This document shows, in pieces, positions 45,630-56,300 of a DNA stretch of 64,000 nt. The position numbers and the translations under genes are program-made. The stretch spans positions 3,162,001-3,226,000 of the forward strand of contig NZ_CP054705.1 of NCBI RefSeq assembly GCF_016495725.1. The letters are read 5' to 3'. Positions within the stretch are counted from its first letter, which is position 1; every line of letters begins with the position of its first letter. The stretch is from Salicibibacter cibarius (GTDB lineage Bacteria > Bacillota > Bacilli > Bacillales > Marinococcaceae). The notes under the pieces are model-generated. The model saw only the letters and a list, made by a program, of their open reading frames with translations, made no database searches and was not told the DNA's origin.

Positions 45630-46385
45630 TTAAAAAATATCCCCGTTTCTTCGAGCTCGACACTCCTCACACCTTTTCGGATGAACGAATCCTTTTTGTT
45701 TATAAAATTGCTGCTCTCCTACAGTGAAAGTGAAACGTTTGCCGCATTCCCAACATTTTAAGAGAAGATCTTGAGGCGCCGAACCTTTCAAAGCTTCTTT
45801 GATGGACGCTTTTCTTCGTTGGACGTTTTCATGATCAATGGGATCATTTGCTTCCAACGCTTTTATCGTAGCACGAATCTTAGCTCTCACCTTTTTATAG
45901 TCTATTTTCTCCCATTCCAGTAAATAAGGAATGTACTTCCTGTCTTGAGTTTCTCTTATTTTTTCAAGAAACAAAAAGATCATGTGCCGATTTCGATCCT
46001 TCAAATAACTCATTTCCGGCTGCCTCTTGCCTTCTTCCAACCATTGCTTCCATTCACTTAACAATTCATCTGCGCGCTGATCGGATTCAATCTGCCAGCC
46101 TCTTTCCGTGAAGACGATCATCGGTAGTTTTCCGCTATACTCGATACCCAAGAAATCATGATCCATCATCCAATCAATTTTGTCGATAACATCCTCAAGC
46201 TTAACCAAACGAAAACAACCATAGACCGGAGACTGATCCAATTCGAGCTGTAACACCTTTTTCTCACGTGAGCCTTTTAAGATTTTTGCAAGAAGCGTTC
46301 GCCCGCCTTGCGCAATAATATCATCTGCCGCCCGTAAAATCGTTCGTATTTCATATTCAGATAAATGATTTATTTTCTCGTTCAT
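45630..46385 (-). CDS. RQC-domain DNA-binding-like protein with zinc ribbon
   Basis: 251 residues. An RQC-like winged helix fills about 30-110 (LEDVIDKIDWMMDHDFLGIE) and a four-cysteine zinc ribbon lies at the C-terminus (CWECGKRF ... HPKRCEECRAR). It resembles the RQC-minor-1 family of stand-alone RecQ-C proteins of unknown role. ATG 46385 follows GGGAGGG; the longer upstream frame lacks a ribosome site. Divergent from the glycosyltransferase gene. Confidence 0.65.
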   Translation of the reverse strand: MNEKINHLSEYEIRTILRAADDIIAQGGRTLLAKILKGSREKKVLQLELDQSPVYGCFRLVKLEDVIDKIDWMMDHDFLGIEYSGKLPMIVFTERGWQIESDQRADELLSEWKQWLEEGKRQPEMSYLKDRNRHMIFLFLEKIRETQDRKYIPYLLEWEKIDYKKVRAKIRATIKALEANDPIDHENVQRRKASIKEALKGSAPQDLLLKCWECGKRFTFTVGEQQFYKQKGFVHPKRCEECRARRNGDIF

Positions 46386-46473
46386 TACACGAACCCTCCC
46401 TAACATTTGCCGTTCCTTTTTCATATGTCCATCATTACATATTATAATAACGCTTTTGGGAGGGTTGTCCAAC

Positions 46474-47295
46474 ATGAAAAAACCGATTTGCATATCCGTT
46501 TATGTATTCGGTCATTATACACCATATATTCCTTACTACGTGTATAGCATTTTGAAAAGTTACCCAAATTATTTTGTGAAAATTTTCGTTATGGATCGTT
46601 TATCTACAAAAGAAAATGCTTGTATGGACATGATTAAAAAAAATCTTTCTACAAATTTCGAGATAAAAGAAAACTATTTTCCTTACGGTTCTTTTAAAGA
46701 TGGTAAAAATGGAAAACCTTTGAGATTCCTTATTCCCGAGACTGAGTTTTCGGAATTCGAACATGTGTATATCGGCGATGTCGATTTTTTAATCGTAAAA
46801 GAAACTCCCTCTCTTTTAGAAGAACACGTAGAGCACTGTGAAAAAATCGGCCTTCCGTATAGCAACCAAATCCGTCCTAATTCGGAGCGGTTAACCGGCT
46901 TGCACTTTTTCAAAGCAGACGACTATTACAAGAAAATGAACCCGATAATTGACTACTATAGCCATCATTTGGATGAGGTATATTCTTTTATGAAACGGCA
47001 CCGTACGGATGAGAAATTTCTTTATCATATCATTGAAAATGGAATTGGCTTCGGCAAGATCAATCAGTTTTCTTACAGACCGCATCATGGCTTTCATTTA
47101 GGAATTCTGAGAATGAATGGTTTCGACAACTATGTAAAGGATGGGCAAAACAATCCATTTCATCGCCTCCCTTCCTATCCGGTTTTAAAAAAGCAGTTAT
47201 TGGAATTTTTTCATGATCCTTTATTTCAAAAAATTTCACGAACAAATCCAATAAAAGAAATTATTATGCTGAAGAAAAAGTTACAGAAATTCTAA
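46474..47295 (+). CDS. Glycosyltransferase-like protein (GT-A type)
   Basis: 273 residues. The start ICISVYVFGHYTPYIPYYVY and the D-x-D-like IGDVDFLIV near residue 110 suggest a GT-A nucleotide-sugar transferase. LHFFKADDYYKKM and HHGFHLGILRMNGF follow. ATG 46474 follows GGGAGGG. It is not next to the other two glycosyltransferases. Sugar and acceptor unknown. Confidence 0.55.
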   Translation: MKKPICISVYVFGHYTPYIPYYVYSILKSYPNYFVKIFVMDRLSTKENACMDMIKKNLSTNFEIKENYFPYGSFKDGKNGKPLRFLIPETEFSEFEHVYIGDVDFLIVKETPSLLEEHVEHCEKIGLPYSNQIRPNSERLTGLHFFKADDYYKKMNPIIDYYSHHLDEVYSFMKRHRTDEKFLYHIIENGIGFGKINQFSYRPHHGFHLGILRMNGFDNYVKDGQNNPFHRLPSYPVLKKQLLEFFHDPLFQKISRTNPIKEIIMLKKKLQKF

Positions 47296-47338
47296 CCAAA
47301 ACGTCCGGCAGAGGCTACGTGACCCCTGCACCGGACCG

Positions 47339-48190
47339 CTATGCTTGTGCATCCGTATAATAAGAAAGCCCGATGGCACCCTCGCCCGTATAAGTGCTGA
47401 TGACGGGCGTTGTCGTTTGGATCTTGATATCCTTGATACTGCTTTTCGTTAGAAGGGCATCCTTTAATTTATGGGCAAGCGCAAGCGCATTGGCATGAGA
47501 AATGCTAACGCCCTTAATGGTCCGCTCCTCTGAATCAGTTTCAAAATTTTTCATGAGTGTATGAATCACTTGTGATTGTGTTCGCACTTTTGATACCGGT
47601 GAATAAACGCCATCTTCCAGTTTCGCGATCGGTTTTAATTTGAGAAGCGAGCCCAGAAAAGCTTTTCCTTTGCCAATCCGTCCACCCTTTACCAGGTTAT
47701 CCAATGTTTCTAGAACGACATATAATCTGGAATTATGCTTAATGGTCTCCATTCGTTTTAAGATCTCACTCATTGAAGCCCCGGCATTTGCCATTTTTGC
47801 AGCTTCCATAACTTGAAAGCCCAGTGCGGACGAAATGTACGTTGAATCCACAACGGTAACATCGGCACTCACTTCCGTCGCTGCCATGCGGGCAGTGTTA
47901 TACGTGCCGCTCAAACCTGAAGACATGAATATCGCCAATATTTGACTCCCGTCTTCGCCCATTTCCTCAAATCGCTGCATCAAATTCCCTATTGCCGGCT
48001 GCGATGTTTTCGGTAAGGTGTCGACATGAGACATCTTTTTTAAAAAATCGTCGGACGAAATATCCACCTGATCAATGTATGACTCATCATCAATTTGTAT
48101 CGATAAAGGAACAACGTGAATGCAATATTTTTCTAAAATATCCTTGGGTAAATCTGTTGTTGAGTCTGTGACAATCTTAATTTTTTCCAT
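47339..48190 (-). CDS. DegV family fatty-acid-binding protein
   Basis: 283 residues. DegV/FakB proteins present a fatty acid to the FakA kinase. KIVTDSTTDLPKDI at the N-terminus, TSQPAIGNL, FMSSGLSGTYNTAR and VLETLDNLVKGGRIG, and the late CGGPVIG-equivalent TTTPVISTYTGEGAIG are the family blocks. The ribosome site GGAG precedes ATG 48190. No fakA is adjacent, as is common. Confidence 0.92.
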   Translation of the reverse strand: MEKIKIVTDSTTDLPKDILEKYCIHVVPLSIQIDDESYIDQVDISSDDFLKKMSHVDTLPKTSQPAIGNLMQRFEEMGEDGSQILAIFMSSGLSGTYNTARMAATEVSADVTVVDSTYISSALGFQVMEAAKMANAGASMSEILKRMETIKHNSRLYVVLETLDNLVKGGRIGKGKAFLGSLLKLKPIAKLEDGVYSPVSKVRTQSQVIHTLMKNFETDSEERTIKGVSISHANALALAHKLKDALLTKSSIKDIKIQTTTPVISTYTGEGAIGLSYYTDAQA

Positions 48191-48282
48191 ATCTCCGCTC
48201 CAATCTCCATTTCTTTGACATTCTCTATGTCCCCTATTATATTAGCATTATTAGAAAAATCACCGGAGGAATCTCTGCATCT

Positions 48283-48822
48283 ATGAAAAATATTTTTTTC
48301 CTTATATGCTTCTTGGCAGTATTGTCAACAATCTTTCTGTTTGACTTAGAGGAAAATCGCGAGCAACAAGCCATGGCGGAGGACGTTGTCTCCGCCGACG
48401 AAGAACTTCATCCATATGTAAAAAAACAAAAAGATGAATTAATCGAACGGGCAGAAGCCATCGGGATTAATGTCGTCATTACAGAAGGATACCGTTCCCA
48501 TGAACGCCAGGATGACCTATACGCACAAGGCCGGGCGGAATCCGGCGACATCGTGACAAACGCGGAGGCGGGCGAGTCGTATCATAATTACGGTCTGGCC
48601 ATCGACTTCGCGATTGAAAATGGCGACGGGGAAATCATCTGGGACATCGAATACGATGGTACCGAAAGCGGCGAACCCGATTGGCTGGAAGTCGCGGAAA
48701 TCGGAGAAGAACTGGGATTTGAATGGGGCGGCCACTGGAATGATTATCCCCATTTGCAGATGGACTTCGGCCTATCTATTGAAGAACTCCAAGAAGCAGA
48801 ACAACAACTGGAAAACGAATAA
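48283..48822 (+). CDS. M15-family peptidoglycan peptidase (CwlK-like)
   Basis: 179 residues with an N-terminal hydrophobic anchor or signal (FFLICFLAVLSTIFLF). The M15 metallopeptidase core shows ITEGYRSHERQDDLYAQGR, SYHNYGLAIDFAI (zinc H and D) and WGGHWNDYPHLQM (catalytic E-region and zinc H). It likely cleaves the L-Ala-D-Glu or D-Ala bond in peptidoglycan. Strongly acidic, consistent with exposure to salt. Confidence 0.88.
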   Translation: MKNIFFLICFLAVLSTIFLFDLEENREQQAMAEDVVSADEELHPYVKKQKDELIERAEAIGINVVITEGYRSHERQDDLYAQGRAESGDIVTNAEAGESYHNYGLAIDFAIENGDGEIIWDIEYDGTESGEPDWLEVAEIGEELGFEWGGHWNDYPHLQMDFGLSIEELQEAEQQLENE

Positions 48823-48829
48823 CTTCCAT

Positions 48830-49000
48830 CAGTTGGAAAGCGACGACCACTGGTGCAAAAAACCCGTTGTTGTCCCTCTAGCAGAAGGAAAACGACTCTC
48901 AATGGTACAACTAAGCCGATGTTGTCCCTCTAAGGATAGGAAAGCAACCTACTATGGTACAACAAAACCGACGTTGTCCCTTAAAATACCGTTAAATAGC
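48830..49000. repeat. 52-bp periodic array (about 3 units)
   Basis: CCGNYGTTGTCCCT starts at 48864, 48916 and 48968, exactly 52 apart; a partial unit precedes them right after the peptidase stop. GGTACAAC and GTTGTCCC form the inverted arms. The word TTGTCCCTCT-n-GCAG is shared with some units of the 13.2-14.1 kb array. It separates convergent genes. Confidence 0.8.
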
Positions 49001-49036
49001 GCAAGGCTGTCACCTTAAGGATGACAGCCTCACGTT

Positions 49037-50272
49037 TTATCCTTCAAAGGTTTGAATAGCAAGCGTTGCGTTATGCCCGCCAAATCCGAATGAATTATTC
49101 AAGGCAACATTGGCTTGGATTGGTTTCTTTTCGTTTGCCGCGTAGTCCAGATCACATTTCGGATCAGGATTATGCAAATTAATAGTCGGAGGCGCCGTTT
49201 GATCAACGAGCGACTTTACGGTAAAAATGGCTTCAACGGCGCCGGTTGATCCCAATAAATGCCCGGTCATGGATTTCGTCGAGCTAACGACAAGATCATA
49301 GGCATGATCGGAAAAAACATTTTTAATCGCGGTCGTTTCATATTCATCATTGTACGGGGTGCTCGTCCCGTGGGCATTGATGTAGCCAACGTCTGTTTTT
49401 TCTATCGCTCCATCGGAAAGCGCCTGCGCCATTGCTCTCGCCGCGCCTTCCCCATCCGGCGCGGGTGCTGTCATGTGATAAGCATCCCCGGTTGATCCAT
49501 ATCCGATCACTTCCGCGTAAATGTCGGCCCCCCGCGCTTCAGCAGATTCCAATGATTCCAAAATAAGAATACCGGCACCTTCGCCCATGACAAATCCATC
49601 CCGCTCCGTATCAAACGGACGTGAAGCGGTGGCGGGATCCTCGGACGTCGTTATGGCTTTCGCCGCGGAGAAGCCGGCGATCGCCATATTCGTAATCGGC
49701 GCTTCCGTTCCGCCGGTTATCATAGCGTCCGCGTCTCCTCGTTGAATGACTTTGAACGCATCGCCGATGGAATTCGTCCCCGATGCACAAGCCGTAACGC
49801 TGCAAGAGTTTATCCCTTTTGCGCCGGTCATGATGGATACTTGACCGGAAGCCATATCCGGAATCATCATTGGAACAAAAAATGGGCTTACCCGTCTGAC
49901 GCCTTTTTCGGTGAATTGTTTGAATTGTTTTTCGTACGTTTCCATACCTCCGATCCCGGAGCCAATCCAGACGCCAACGCGATCCGCGTTGTCATCGGTA
50001 ATTTTAAAATCGGCATCTTCGAGGGCCATGTAAGCGGAAGCGACGGCGTAATGGGTAAACCGGTCCATTTTCCTGGCCTCTTTTCGGTCCAAATAGTCTT
50101 CCGCTTCAAATCCTTTTATTTCACCCGCGACGTTAATCGGGAATTGTTCTGCATCCAACCTCGTTACCGGCCCGATGCCCGTCTCCCCTGCAAGCGCGTG
50201 CTTCCAAGCCTCATCCACATGGTTGCCGAGCGGATTCACCGTCCCCATGCCTGTAACTACGACACGTTTCAT
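49037..50272 (-). CDS. fabF: 3-oxoacyl-ACP synthase II
   Basis: 411 residues. FabF elongates acyl-ACP with malonyl-ACP. The active cysteine lies in [11 protein letters not shown], the two histidines in [11 protein letters not shown] and [11 protein letters not shown], and the glycine-rich end is [13 protein letters not shown] 50272 follows GGAGAG. It is the second gene after fabH, in the Bacillus order. A hairpin AGGCTGTCA..TGACAGCCT (49008-49032) follows the stop. Confidence 0.96.
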   Translation of the reverse strand: MKRVVVTGMGTVNPLGNHVDEAWKHALAGETGIGPVTRLDAEQFPINVAGEIKGFEAEDYLDRKEARKMDRFTHYAVASAYMALEDADFKITDDNADRVGVWIGSGIGGMETYEKQFKQFTEKGVRRVSPFFVPMMIPDMASGQVSIMTGAKGINSCSVTACASGTNSIGDAFKVIQRGDADAMITGGTEAPITNMAIAGFSAAKAITTSEDPATASRPFDTERDGFVMGEGAGILILESLESAEARGADIYAEVIGYGSTGDAYHMTAPAPDGEGAARAMAQALSDGAIEKTDVGYINAHGTSTPYNDEYETTAIKNVFSDHAYDLVVSSTKSMTGHLLGSTGAVEAIFTVKSLVDQTAPPTINLHNPDPKCDLDYAANEKKPIQANVALNNSFGFGGHNATLAIQTFEG

Positions 50273-50317
50273 CTGCATTCTCTCCTTTTTTCAACTCGCG
50301 TATTTTGCGGATCGGAC

Positions 50318-51253
50318 CTATCGCCCCCAGCGAAGAGCAAGACCGCCCCATACTAGACCGGAGCCGAATCCGACCATCACGACTAAATCTCCATCTTTTA
50401 TTTTACCACGATTTAAGTCTTCAACAAGAGCGATAGGAATCGAAGATGCAGACGTATTTCCGTATTTTTGTACGGTAGTCGACATTTTTTCTTTCGGCAA
50501 CTCCAATCGTTGGCGAGCTGCTTCCATGATACGGATATTTGCTTGGTGGGGAACGAGATAATCGACGTCATCTTTCGTAAGATTAGCCTTTTCAAGCAAA
50601 TTCATACACGTATCGCCCATTTGGCGTACCGCGAACTTGAACACCTCACGTCCATTCATATAAAGCTTAGGATTTGCGATAATATGGGGGCCACCGCTTC
50701 CATCGGAGCCCAATTCAAAGGAGAGCAATCCTCGATCGTTGCTAACAGGACCGACTACTGCAGCCCCCGCACCGTCCCCAAAAAGAACAGCTGTATTGCG
50801 ATCGGTAAAATCCGTTACTTTTGACAATTTTTCTGCGCCGACGACGAGAATCCGTTCATAAGCCCCGGTAGATATGAATTGGCTGGCTGTTACGACTCCG
50901 TATGCAAATCCGGCGCAAGCGGCCCCAATATCCATCGCCGCTGCCTTATGTGCTCCGAGTCGGTCTTGAATCATCGAGGATACGGAAGGAAAAGGATAAT
51001 CGCCGGTCACGGACGCAACGATGATCAGATCCAGATCCTCGGCTTTTTCCTCGGCATGTTCAAGTGCACGAACAGCAGCAAAATAAGACATATCCGACGT
51101 CTCCACATCATCTTCCGCAAAAATTCTCCGTTCGATCCCCGTACGCGATTGAATCCATTCGTCACTCGTATCCAACGTCTCTTCGAAATCTTTATTCGTG
51201 ACCTCTTTTCCTTCAATAAAACGTCCAATTCCATAAATGCCCGCTTGTCGCAT
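50318..51253 (-). CDS. fabH: 3-oxoacyl-ACP synthase III
   Basis: 311 residues. FabH starts fatty acid synthesis from acyl-CoA and malonyl-ACP. The triad is Cys in [10 protein letters not shown], His in VPHQANIRI and Asn in YGNTSASS. The upstream region carries a FapR-like box. The pair fabH-fabF is normally repressed by FapR and released by malonyl-CoA. Confidence 0.96.
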   Translation of the reverse strand: MRQAGIYGIGRFIEGKEVTNKDFEETLDTSDEWIQSRTGIERRIFAEDDVETSDMSYFAAVRALEHAEEKAEDLDLIIVASVTGDYPFPSVSSMIQDRLGAHKAAAMDIGAACAGFAYGVVTASQFISTGAYERILVVGAEKLSKVTDFTDRNTAVLFGDGAGAAVVGPVSNDRGLLSFELGSDGSGGPHIIANPKLYMNGREVFKFAVRQMGDTCMNLLEKANLTKDDVDYLVPHQANIRIMEAARQRLELPKEKMSTTVQKYGNTSASSIPIALVEDLNRGKIKDGDLVVMVGFGSGLVWGGLALRWGR

Positions 51254-51301
51254 ACAAATTCCCCTCCTGTTTAAATGGCTTTTAAAAGAATATTGGTTCG
51301 T

Positions 51302-51324
51302 ATTATGACCTAGTACTAATTATA
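51302..51324 (-). promoter_or_regulatory. FapR-like operator overlapping the fabH promoter
   Basis: On the minus strand TATAAT runs into TTAGTACTAGGTCATAA, close to the FapR consensus TTAGTACCTGATACTAA. The overlap with the -10 fits repression of fabH-fabF. Confidence 0.65.
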
Positions 51325-51351
51325 TCTTAGCTTATTTAAAAAATTTCCGCA

Positions 51352-51395
51352 ACAAAAAACCGCGGCCTTTCCATCGAATGACCACGGTTTTTTCA
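51352..51395. terminator. Bidirectional terminator
   Basis: AACCGCGGCC and a GGTCACGG-like ACCACGGTT pair with A run on one side and T run on the other. It ends the Gly/Tyr/Pro-rich gene on the minus strand, before the fabH promoter. Confidence 0.75.
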
Positions 51396-51405
51396 CTATT
51401 TTTTG

Positions 51406-51759
51406 TTATCGAAGGGTGTCCCCTGTAGACGATCCATAAGCTCCGTATGGCGGAACAGGTGAACCGCCCAATCCCGGTTGAGATCCGTAACCACCAGGCC
51501 CTCCATAGCCGGGACCAAGGATTGGTCCATAACTCGGTCCGTAACTCGGCCCAAATTGTGGTCCATAACTGACTTGAGGCGGACCGGCGAATCCACCGGG
51601 ACCAGGCCCATAACCGCCGTATCCACCGCCGGCTAACCAAGGGCCAATCGCAAGACCGGCGACAAAAGGCAGAAAAAATCCAAAGCGTTCATCGCCTGTA
51701 TGGGTAGCTGCCGGATAAGCGGCGTAACCATCCGTTCGGTAAGGATAAATGGTTCTCAT
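51406..51759 (-). CDS. Gly-Tyr-Pro-rich low-complexity protein
   Basis: 117 residues from ATG 51759 (GGAAGAG upstream). A short N-terminus MRTIYPYRTDGYAAYPAATH and one hydrophobic patch (FFLPFVAGLAIGPWLAGG) are followed by about 60 residues of G/Y/P repeats such as YGPSYGP and PGYGGPGGYG. This composition resembles spore coat or surface proteins of Bacillaceae, but I cannot assign a family. Confidence 0.6.
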   Translation of the reverse strand: MRTIYPYRTDGYAAYPAATHTGDERFGFFLPFVAGLAIGPWLAGGGYGGYGPGPGGFAGPPQVSYGPQFGPSYGPSYGPILGPGYGGPGGYGSQPGLGGSPVPPYGAYGSSTGDTLR

Positions 51760-51827
51760 CAATCTCTTCCTTTCCTGCATAGGCTACTGCATATTCTATG
51801 GCAGCCCTATAACGAATGTGCGACTTA

Positions 51828-51992
51828 TCAACCATCTGCCCGTATTTTCATATACGTATATTCGGCGAGAAAGGCAAGGACGAGCGCCAAAATAACGATA
51901 GCCGTCTCAGCCAATGACGTAAAGGCCGATAGGAAAAAATAGCCGGTGATTGCAACGACAGTGAAGATAAATACACCAATAAGAAAATGCAT
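51828..51992 (-). CDS. Small membrane protein (54 aa)
   Basis: From ATG 51992 with ribosome site GGGGAG. Two hydrophobic segments: FLIGVFIFTVVAITGYFFL and TAIVILALVLAFLAEYTYM. The place between fabH and argF matches the small yjz genes of B. subtilis (yjzD/DUF2929-like), which is the best guess by position only. Confidence 0.6.
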   Translation of the reverse strand: MHFLIGVFIFTVVAITGYFFLSAFTSLAETAIVILALVLAFLAEYTYMKIRADG

Positions 51993-52095
51993 CCGATCAA
52001 CTCCCCAATGACACCGAAAATCGCATAAAACCATTATACCTTAAAAATAGATGAAGGGCACCATGGTGACTTTTTTAATGTTCCAAAAACAGTTT

Positions 52096-52330
52096 CGGTC
52101 GTCATGAAGCCGCCATGACGACCGAAAACTACTGCCCCCACCGATTTCAGGCGTCATGAACCTCTCATGACGACCGTAAACTCCGTCCTCCACCGATTTC
52201 GGGCGTCATGAGCCTTCCATGAAGGCCGTAAACTCCCTCCCTCAGCGATTTCAGGCGCCATGATGCCTCCATGGCGACCGAATACCCCCACTCACTCCGA
52301 TTTCGGGCATCATGACCCGTCACCACACGA
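52096..52330. repeat. 52-bp periodic palindromic array (5 units)
   Basis: Units start at 52096, 52148, 52200, 52252 and 52304, exactly 52 apart. The first has perfect 11-bp arms CGGTCGTCATG / CATGACGACCG; linkers of about 23 bases share CACCGATTTC. It lies between the argF terminator and the small membrane gene, so the arginine operon ends at the array. Confidence 0.88.
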
Positions 52331-52352
52331 AAAAAATCCCTTTCGAGGGATG
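52329..52352 (-). terminator. Terminator of the arginine operon
   Basis: ATCCC and GGGAT pair around TTTCGA; on the minus strand seven T follow. It lies 10 bases after the argF stop. Confidence 0.85.
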
Positions 52353-52361
52353 TTTTTCCGT

Positions 52362-53318
52362 TTAACGCACCACCGCTTGCAATATCGCTTTTTGCACGTG
52401 CAGACGGTTTTCTGCTTGATCGAAAACAACTGATTGCGGGCCGTCAATGACTTCCGCGCTTACTTCTTCACCGCGATGGGCGGGCAAGCAGTGCATGAAG
52501 ATAGCTTCATCGTTTGCCTGCGCCATCATAGCCTTATCAACTTGATAAGGTTCCATTGCCCGGTTTCGGGTATCTTTTTCTTCTTCCGCACCCATGCTTA
52601 CCCAGACGTCGGTGTAGACGATATCGGCATTTTTCACGGCTTCGTGCGGATCGATGACGTGCTCCACATTACTCCCTGTTTCCGCGGCAAAGGCTTTTGC
52701 CTTTTCCCAGACGCCCGGCGCGCCCTCGTATCCCACAGGCGTTGAGAGCGTGATGTCAACGCCGAGCTTAGCGGCAATGACCATCAACGAATGGGCGACG
52801 TTGTTGCCATCACCGACATAAACAACCTTCCGGCCTTTAAGGCTGCCCAGATGCTCTTGGATCGTCAACATATCGGCGAGCGCCTGGCAAGGGTGGTCAT
52901 CATCGGTAAGGGCATTGATGACCGGGATATCGCTTTTTTCCGCGAGTGTTGCCACCATATCATGATCGTTGGCGCGAATCATGATTGCGTCCAGGTAACG
53001 GGAAAGGGCGCGTGCAGTATCCTCCACCGGTTCGCCTCGTCCGATTTGCAAGTCCGCACTGCTCAAAAACAACGCGTGGCCGCCCAGTTGCGTCATGCCG
53101 ACCTCGAATGACACCCGCGTGCGCGTGGACGCATTTTCGAAAATCATCCCGAGAGAGCGCCCGTTCAACGTTTGATGCGGTAAGCCCTGTTTTTGTTTTT
53201 CTTTAAGTTGACGCGCGCTCTCTAAAAGCTTTTCAATGTCCTCGGATGCAAAATCCATCCAAGATAATACATCCCTTCCTTTTAGAGACTGCTCTGCCAA
53301 CACCTCTTCTTTTTCCAT
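52362..53318 (-). CDS. argF: Ornithine carbamoyltransferase
   Basis: 318 residues. ArgF makes citrulline from ornithine and carbamoyl phosphate. Carbamoyl-phosphate site FENASTRTR (near 60), ornithine-domain DDHPCQALAD and the active-site HCLPAHRGEE near 275. ATG 53318, 5 bases past the carB stop with AAAGGACG upstream, is preferred over 53354. Last gene of the operon, so its substrate is made by the carAB genes just before it. Confidence 0.96.
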   Translation of the reverse strand: MEKEEVLAEQSLKGRDVLSWMDFASEDIEKLLESARQLKEKQKQGLPHQTLNGRSLGMIFENASTRTRVSFEVGMTQLGGHALFLSSADLQIGRGEPVEDTARALSRYLDAIMIRANDHDMVATLAEKSDIPVINALTDDDHPCQALADMLTIQEHLGSLKGRKVVYVGDGNNVAHSLMVIAAKLGVDITLSTPVGYEGAPGVWEKAKAFAAETGSNVEHVIDPHEAVKNADIVYTDVWVSMGAEEEKDTRNRAMEPYQVDKAMMAQANDEAIFMHCLPAHRGEEVSAEVIDGPQSVVFDQAENRLHVQKAILQAVVR

Positions 53319-53323
53319 TCTTG

Positions 53324-56300
53324 TCACGTCCTTTGTAAGTCTCGCTGCCTCCAAGTTTCAACGGCGCACACGTGGTGCGTTTTGTCACGGGCAGCGACCA
53401 ATTCGTGCAACGTTCCCGGATCGGTAACGATCATTTTTCGCCCCCGTTCAGCTGCCAAACGCTCGTTTTTATTCTCCCGGCTACCGGCCGGAGGGATATT
53501 AATATAAAGAAGTCCGTCGTCGTCTTCGAGCCAGCGTTCAAACGAATAGGCCCCCTCTTCATAAACGGTAAAGCCCGCTTCTTCCAGCGCTTTCAACGCC
53601 GGTTTGCAAGCCTCCTGCTGATCCGTTGCAATGTGGCAATAAATGCTCCCCGTCTGTTGATAAATAGCCGGGATTTTATCATCTTTCCAAGCAAAGGCTT
53701 GACGCATCGCTTCTTCTTTTGTTTCGCCAATACTAAACAATTCGCCTGTCGATTTCATTTCCGCCCCCAATAGCGGGTCCAATCCCGGTAATTTTTCCGT
53801 TGAAAATACCGGTGCTTTAACGGCATAATAAGACGTTTCTAATGCCAAGCCTTTCTTTTCTCCGAACACTTCAGACCATTCTTTACCCAACAATAATTGT
53901 ACGGCTTGACCGATCAAATTATTGCCACTCGCCTTTGCAAAAATCGGAACCGTCCGTGACGCCCGGGGGTTGATTTCAATGACATACAGCGTGTCATCCG
54001 ACAAAACAAATTGGATATTGAAAAGACCGATAAAATCAATTTCGCGTGCGATTTTCTCCGCGTAAGAAACGATGCGCTCCTGATGAGCATCTGAAAGCTC
54101 ATACGGCGGTGTAATCGCGATGGAATCGCCGGAATGAACCCCTGCTTTTTCAATGTGCTCGAAAATGCCCGGAATAAATACATTTTCCCCGTCTGTGACA
54201 ACGTCAACTTCCAGTTCTTTTCCAGCAAAATAAGCATCGATGAGAATCGGATAGGCAATGGCTTCCCCATGCGTTTCAACATAGGCCCTTAGTTGCTTTT
54301 CCGAGGTGAAAACGGACATGCCCTGTCCCCCGATGACATAAGAGGGGCGCAACAATACGGGGTATCCGATTTCTCTCGCTTTTTTTATCGTGTCATTGGC
54401 ATCGGCGCCGGTTTGGCCCGGAATATGGGGAATATCCGTTTTTTGCATCAGTTCATAAAAGCGCCCGCGATCTTCCAGTTGATCAATGACATCAAATGGC
54501 GCGCCGAACAATTGAAGATCGGCAGCTTCCAACGCTTCCGTGAGCGCAATACTCGTTTGCCCGCCAAGTTGCAACAAAACGCCTTCCACGTTTTCACGTT
54601 CAGCAACATGAATGACATCTTCTGCAGTCAACGGTTCAAAATACAGTTTGTCGGCCGTTTCGTAATCCGTGCTTACAGTTTCCGGATTATTGTTCATCAT
54701 AATTGTCTCATAGCCGAGGGTTTTCAGCGCGTTAGCACCGTTGACCGAACAATAATCAAATTCAATGCCTTGGCCTATGCGGATAGGCCCCGCACCAACA
54801 ATTAATACTTTCTGTTTGTCTCCGGCACCGGATGCTTCATCCATGCCTTGATACGTCGAATAATAATAAGGCGTCTCCGCTTCAAATTCTCCCGCACACG
54901 TGTCCACCATATTGTAGGCGGGGATGATTCCCTTTTGGAAACGAAAATGTCGCAAAGTTTCTTCACGGATCCCCCAACAAGCGGCAAGCCACCGGTCGCT
55001 GAACCCTTCTTTTTTCCACGACTTCAGCATGTCCGCATCTATGTCTGCAAAAGCGGTCGTTTCGGCTTTCTTTTCTGACGCAACCAACCGCTCAAAATGA
55101 TCAAGAAAAAAACGATCGATCGCCGTGAGCGCTGCGAGTTTTTCCGTGCTATACCCGCGTCGCATCAATTCAAGCAAGTAGAAAAAGCGACGATCATCCG
55201 CGTTTGTCAATACTGCTTCCAGATCGGCGCTTGGCACCTTTTCCACGCCCGGCCAACGTAGACCATCCAACTTGATTTCCAATGAACGCACCGCTTTTTG
55301 GATTGCCCCTTGCATGTTTCGCTCAATGGCCATCACTTCGCCCGTGGCTTTCATCTGGGTGCCGAGGGTGCGGTCTGCATCCATGAATTTGTCAAACGGC
55401 CAGCGGGGAAATTTCACGATGACATAATCAAGGGCCGGTTCGAAACTCGCGTACGTATGCGCCGTCACCGGATTTTTCAATTCATGAAGGCCGTATCCGA
55501 GCCCGACTTTTGCCGCGAGACGGGCAATCGGGTAGCCGGTTGCCTTGGAAGCAAGCGCGGAAGAACGGCTAACGCGCGGGTTCACCTCGATTAAATAATA
55601 CTGGTCACTGTACGGGTCAAGGGCAAATTGAATGTTGCATCCCCCTACAATGCCAAGGGCGCGGATCACCTTAACGGAAGCTGTTCGCAACATCTGGTAA
55701 TCGCGATCGCTTAACGTCTGTGAAGGAGCGACAACAATGGAGTCGCCGGTATGGATGCCGACCGGATCAATATTTTCCATATTGCATACCGATATGCACG
55801 TGTCGTTGGCATCCCGCATGACTTCGTACTCGATTTCCTTGAATCCGGCGATGCTTTTTTCTACGAGGCATTGGTCAATGGGGCTCGCGTCCAGCCCGCC
55901 GGAAACGATGGCAACCAGTTCCGTTTGATTATCCGCAATTCCGCCACCCCCGCCTCCGAGCGTATATGCCGGACGCACGATCATCGGGTAACCGACGTCT
56001 GCGGCAAAATTGATGGCTTCATTTGCAGATGTGACGATCGTACTCTCCGGAACCGGTTCGTTTAATTCCTGCATTAAACTTCGGAAAGCTTCACGATCTT
56101 CGCCCTGTTGAATGGACGCCATCGGCGTGCCGAGCAGTTCCACTCCGCTTCGTTCCAACAGTCCGGATTCATAGGCGGAAAGCGCAAGATTGAGACCGGT
56201 TTGCCCACCCATCGTCGCGAGCAATCCATCCGGTTGTTCTTTTTCAAGGACATTCGTTAACGTTTCAAGCGTGAGCGGTTCAAAATAAACTTTATCCGCG

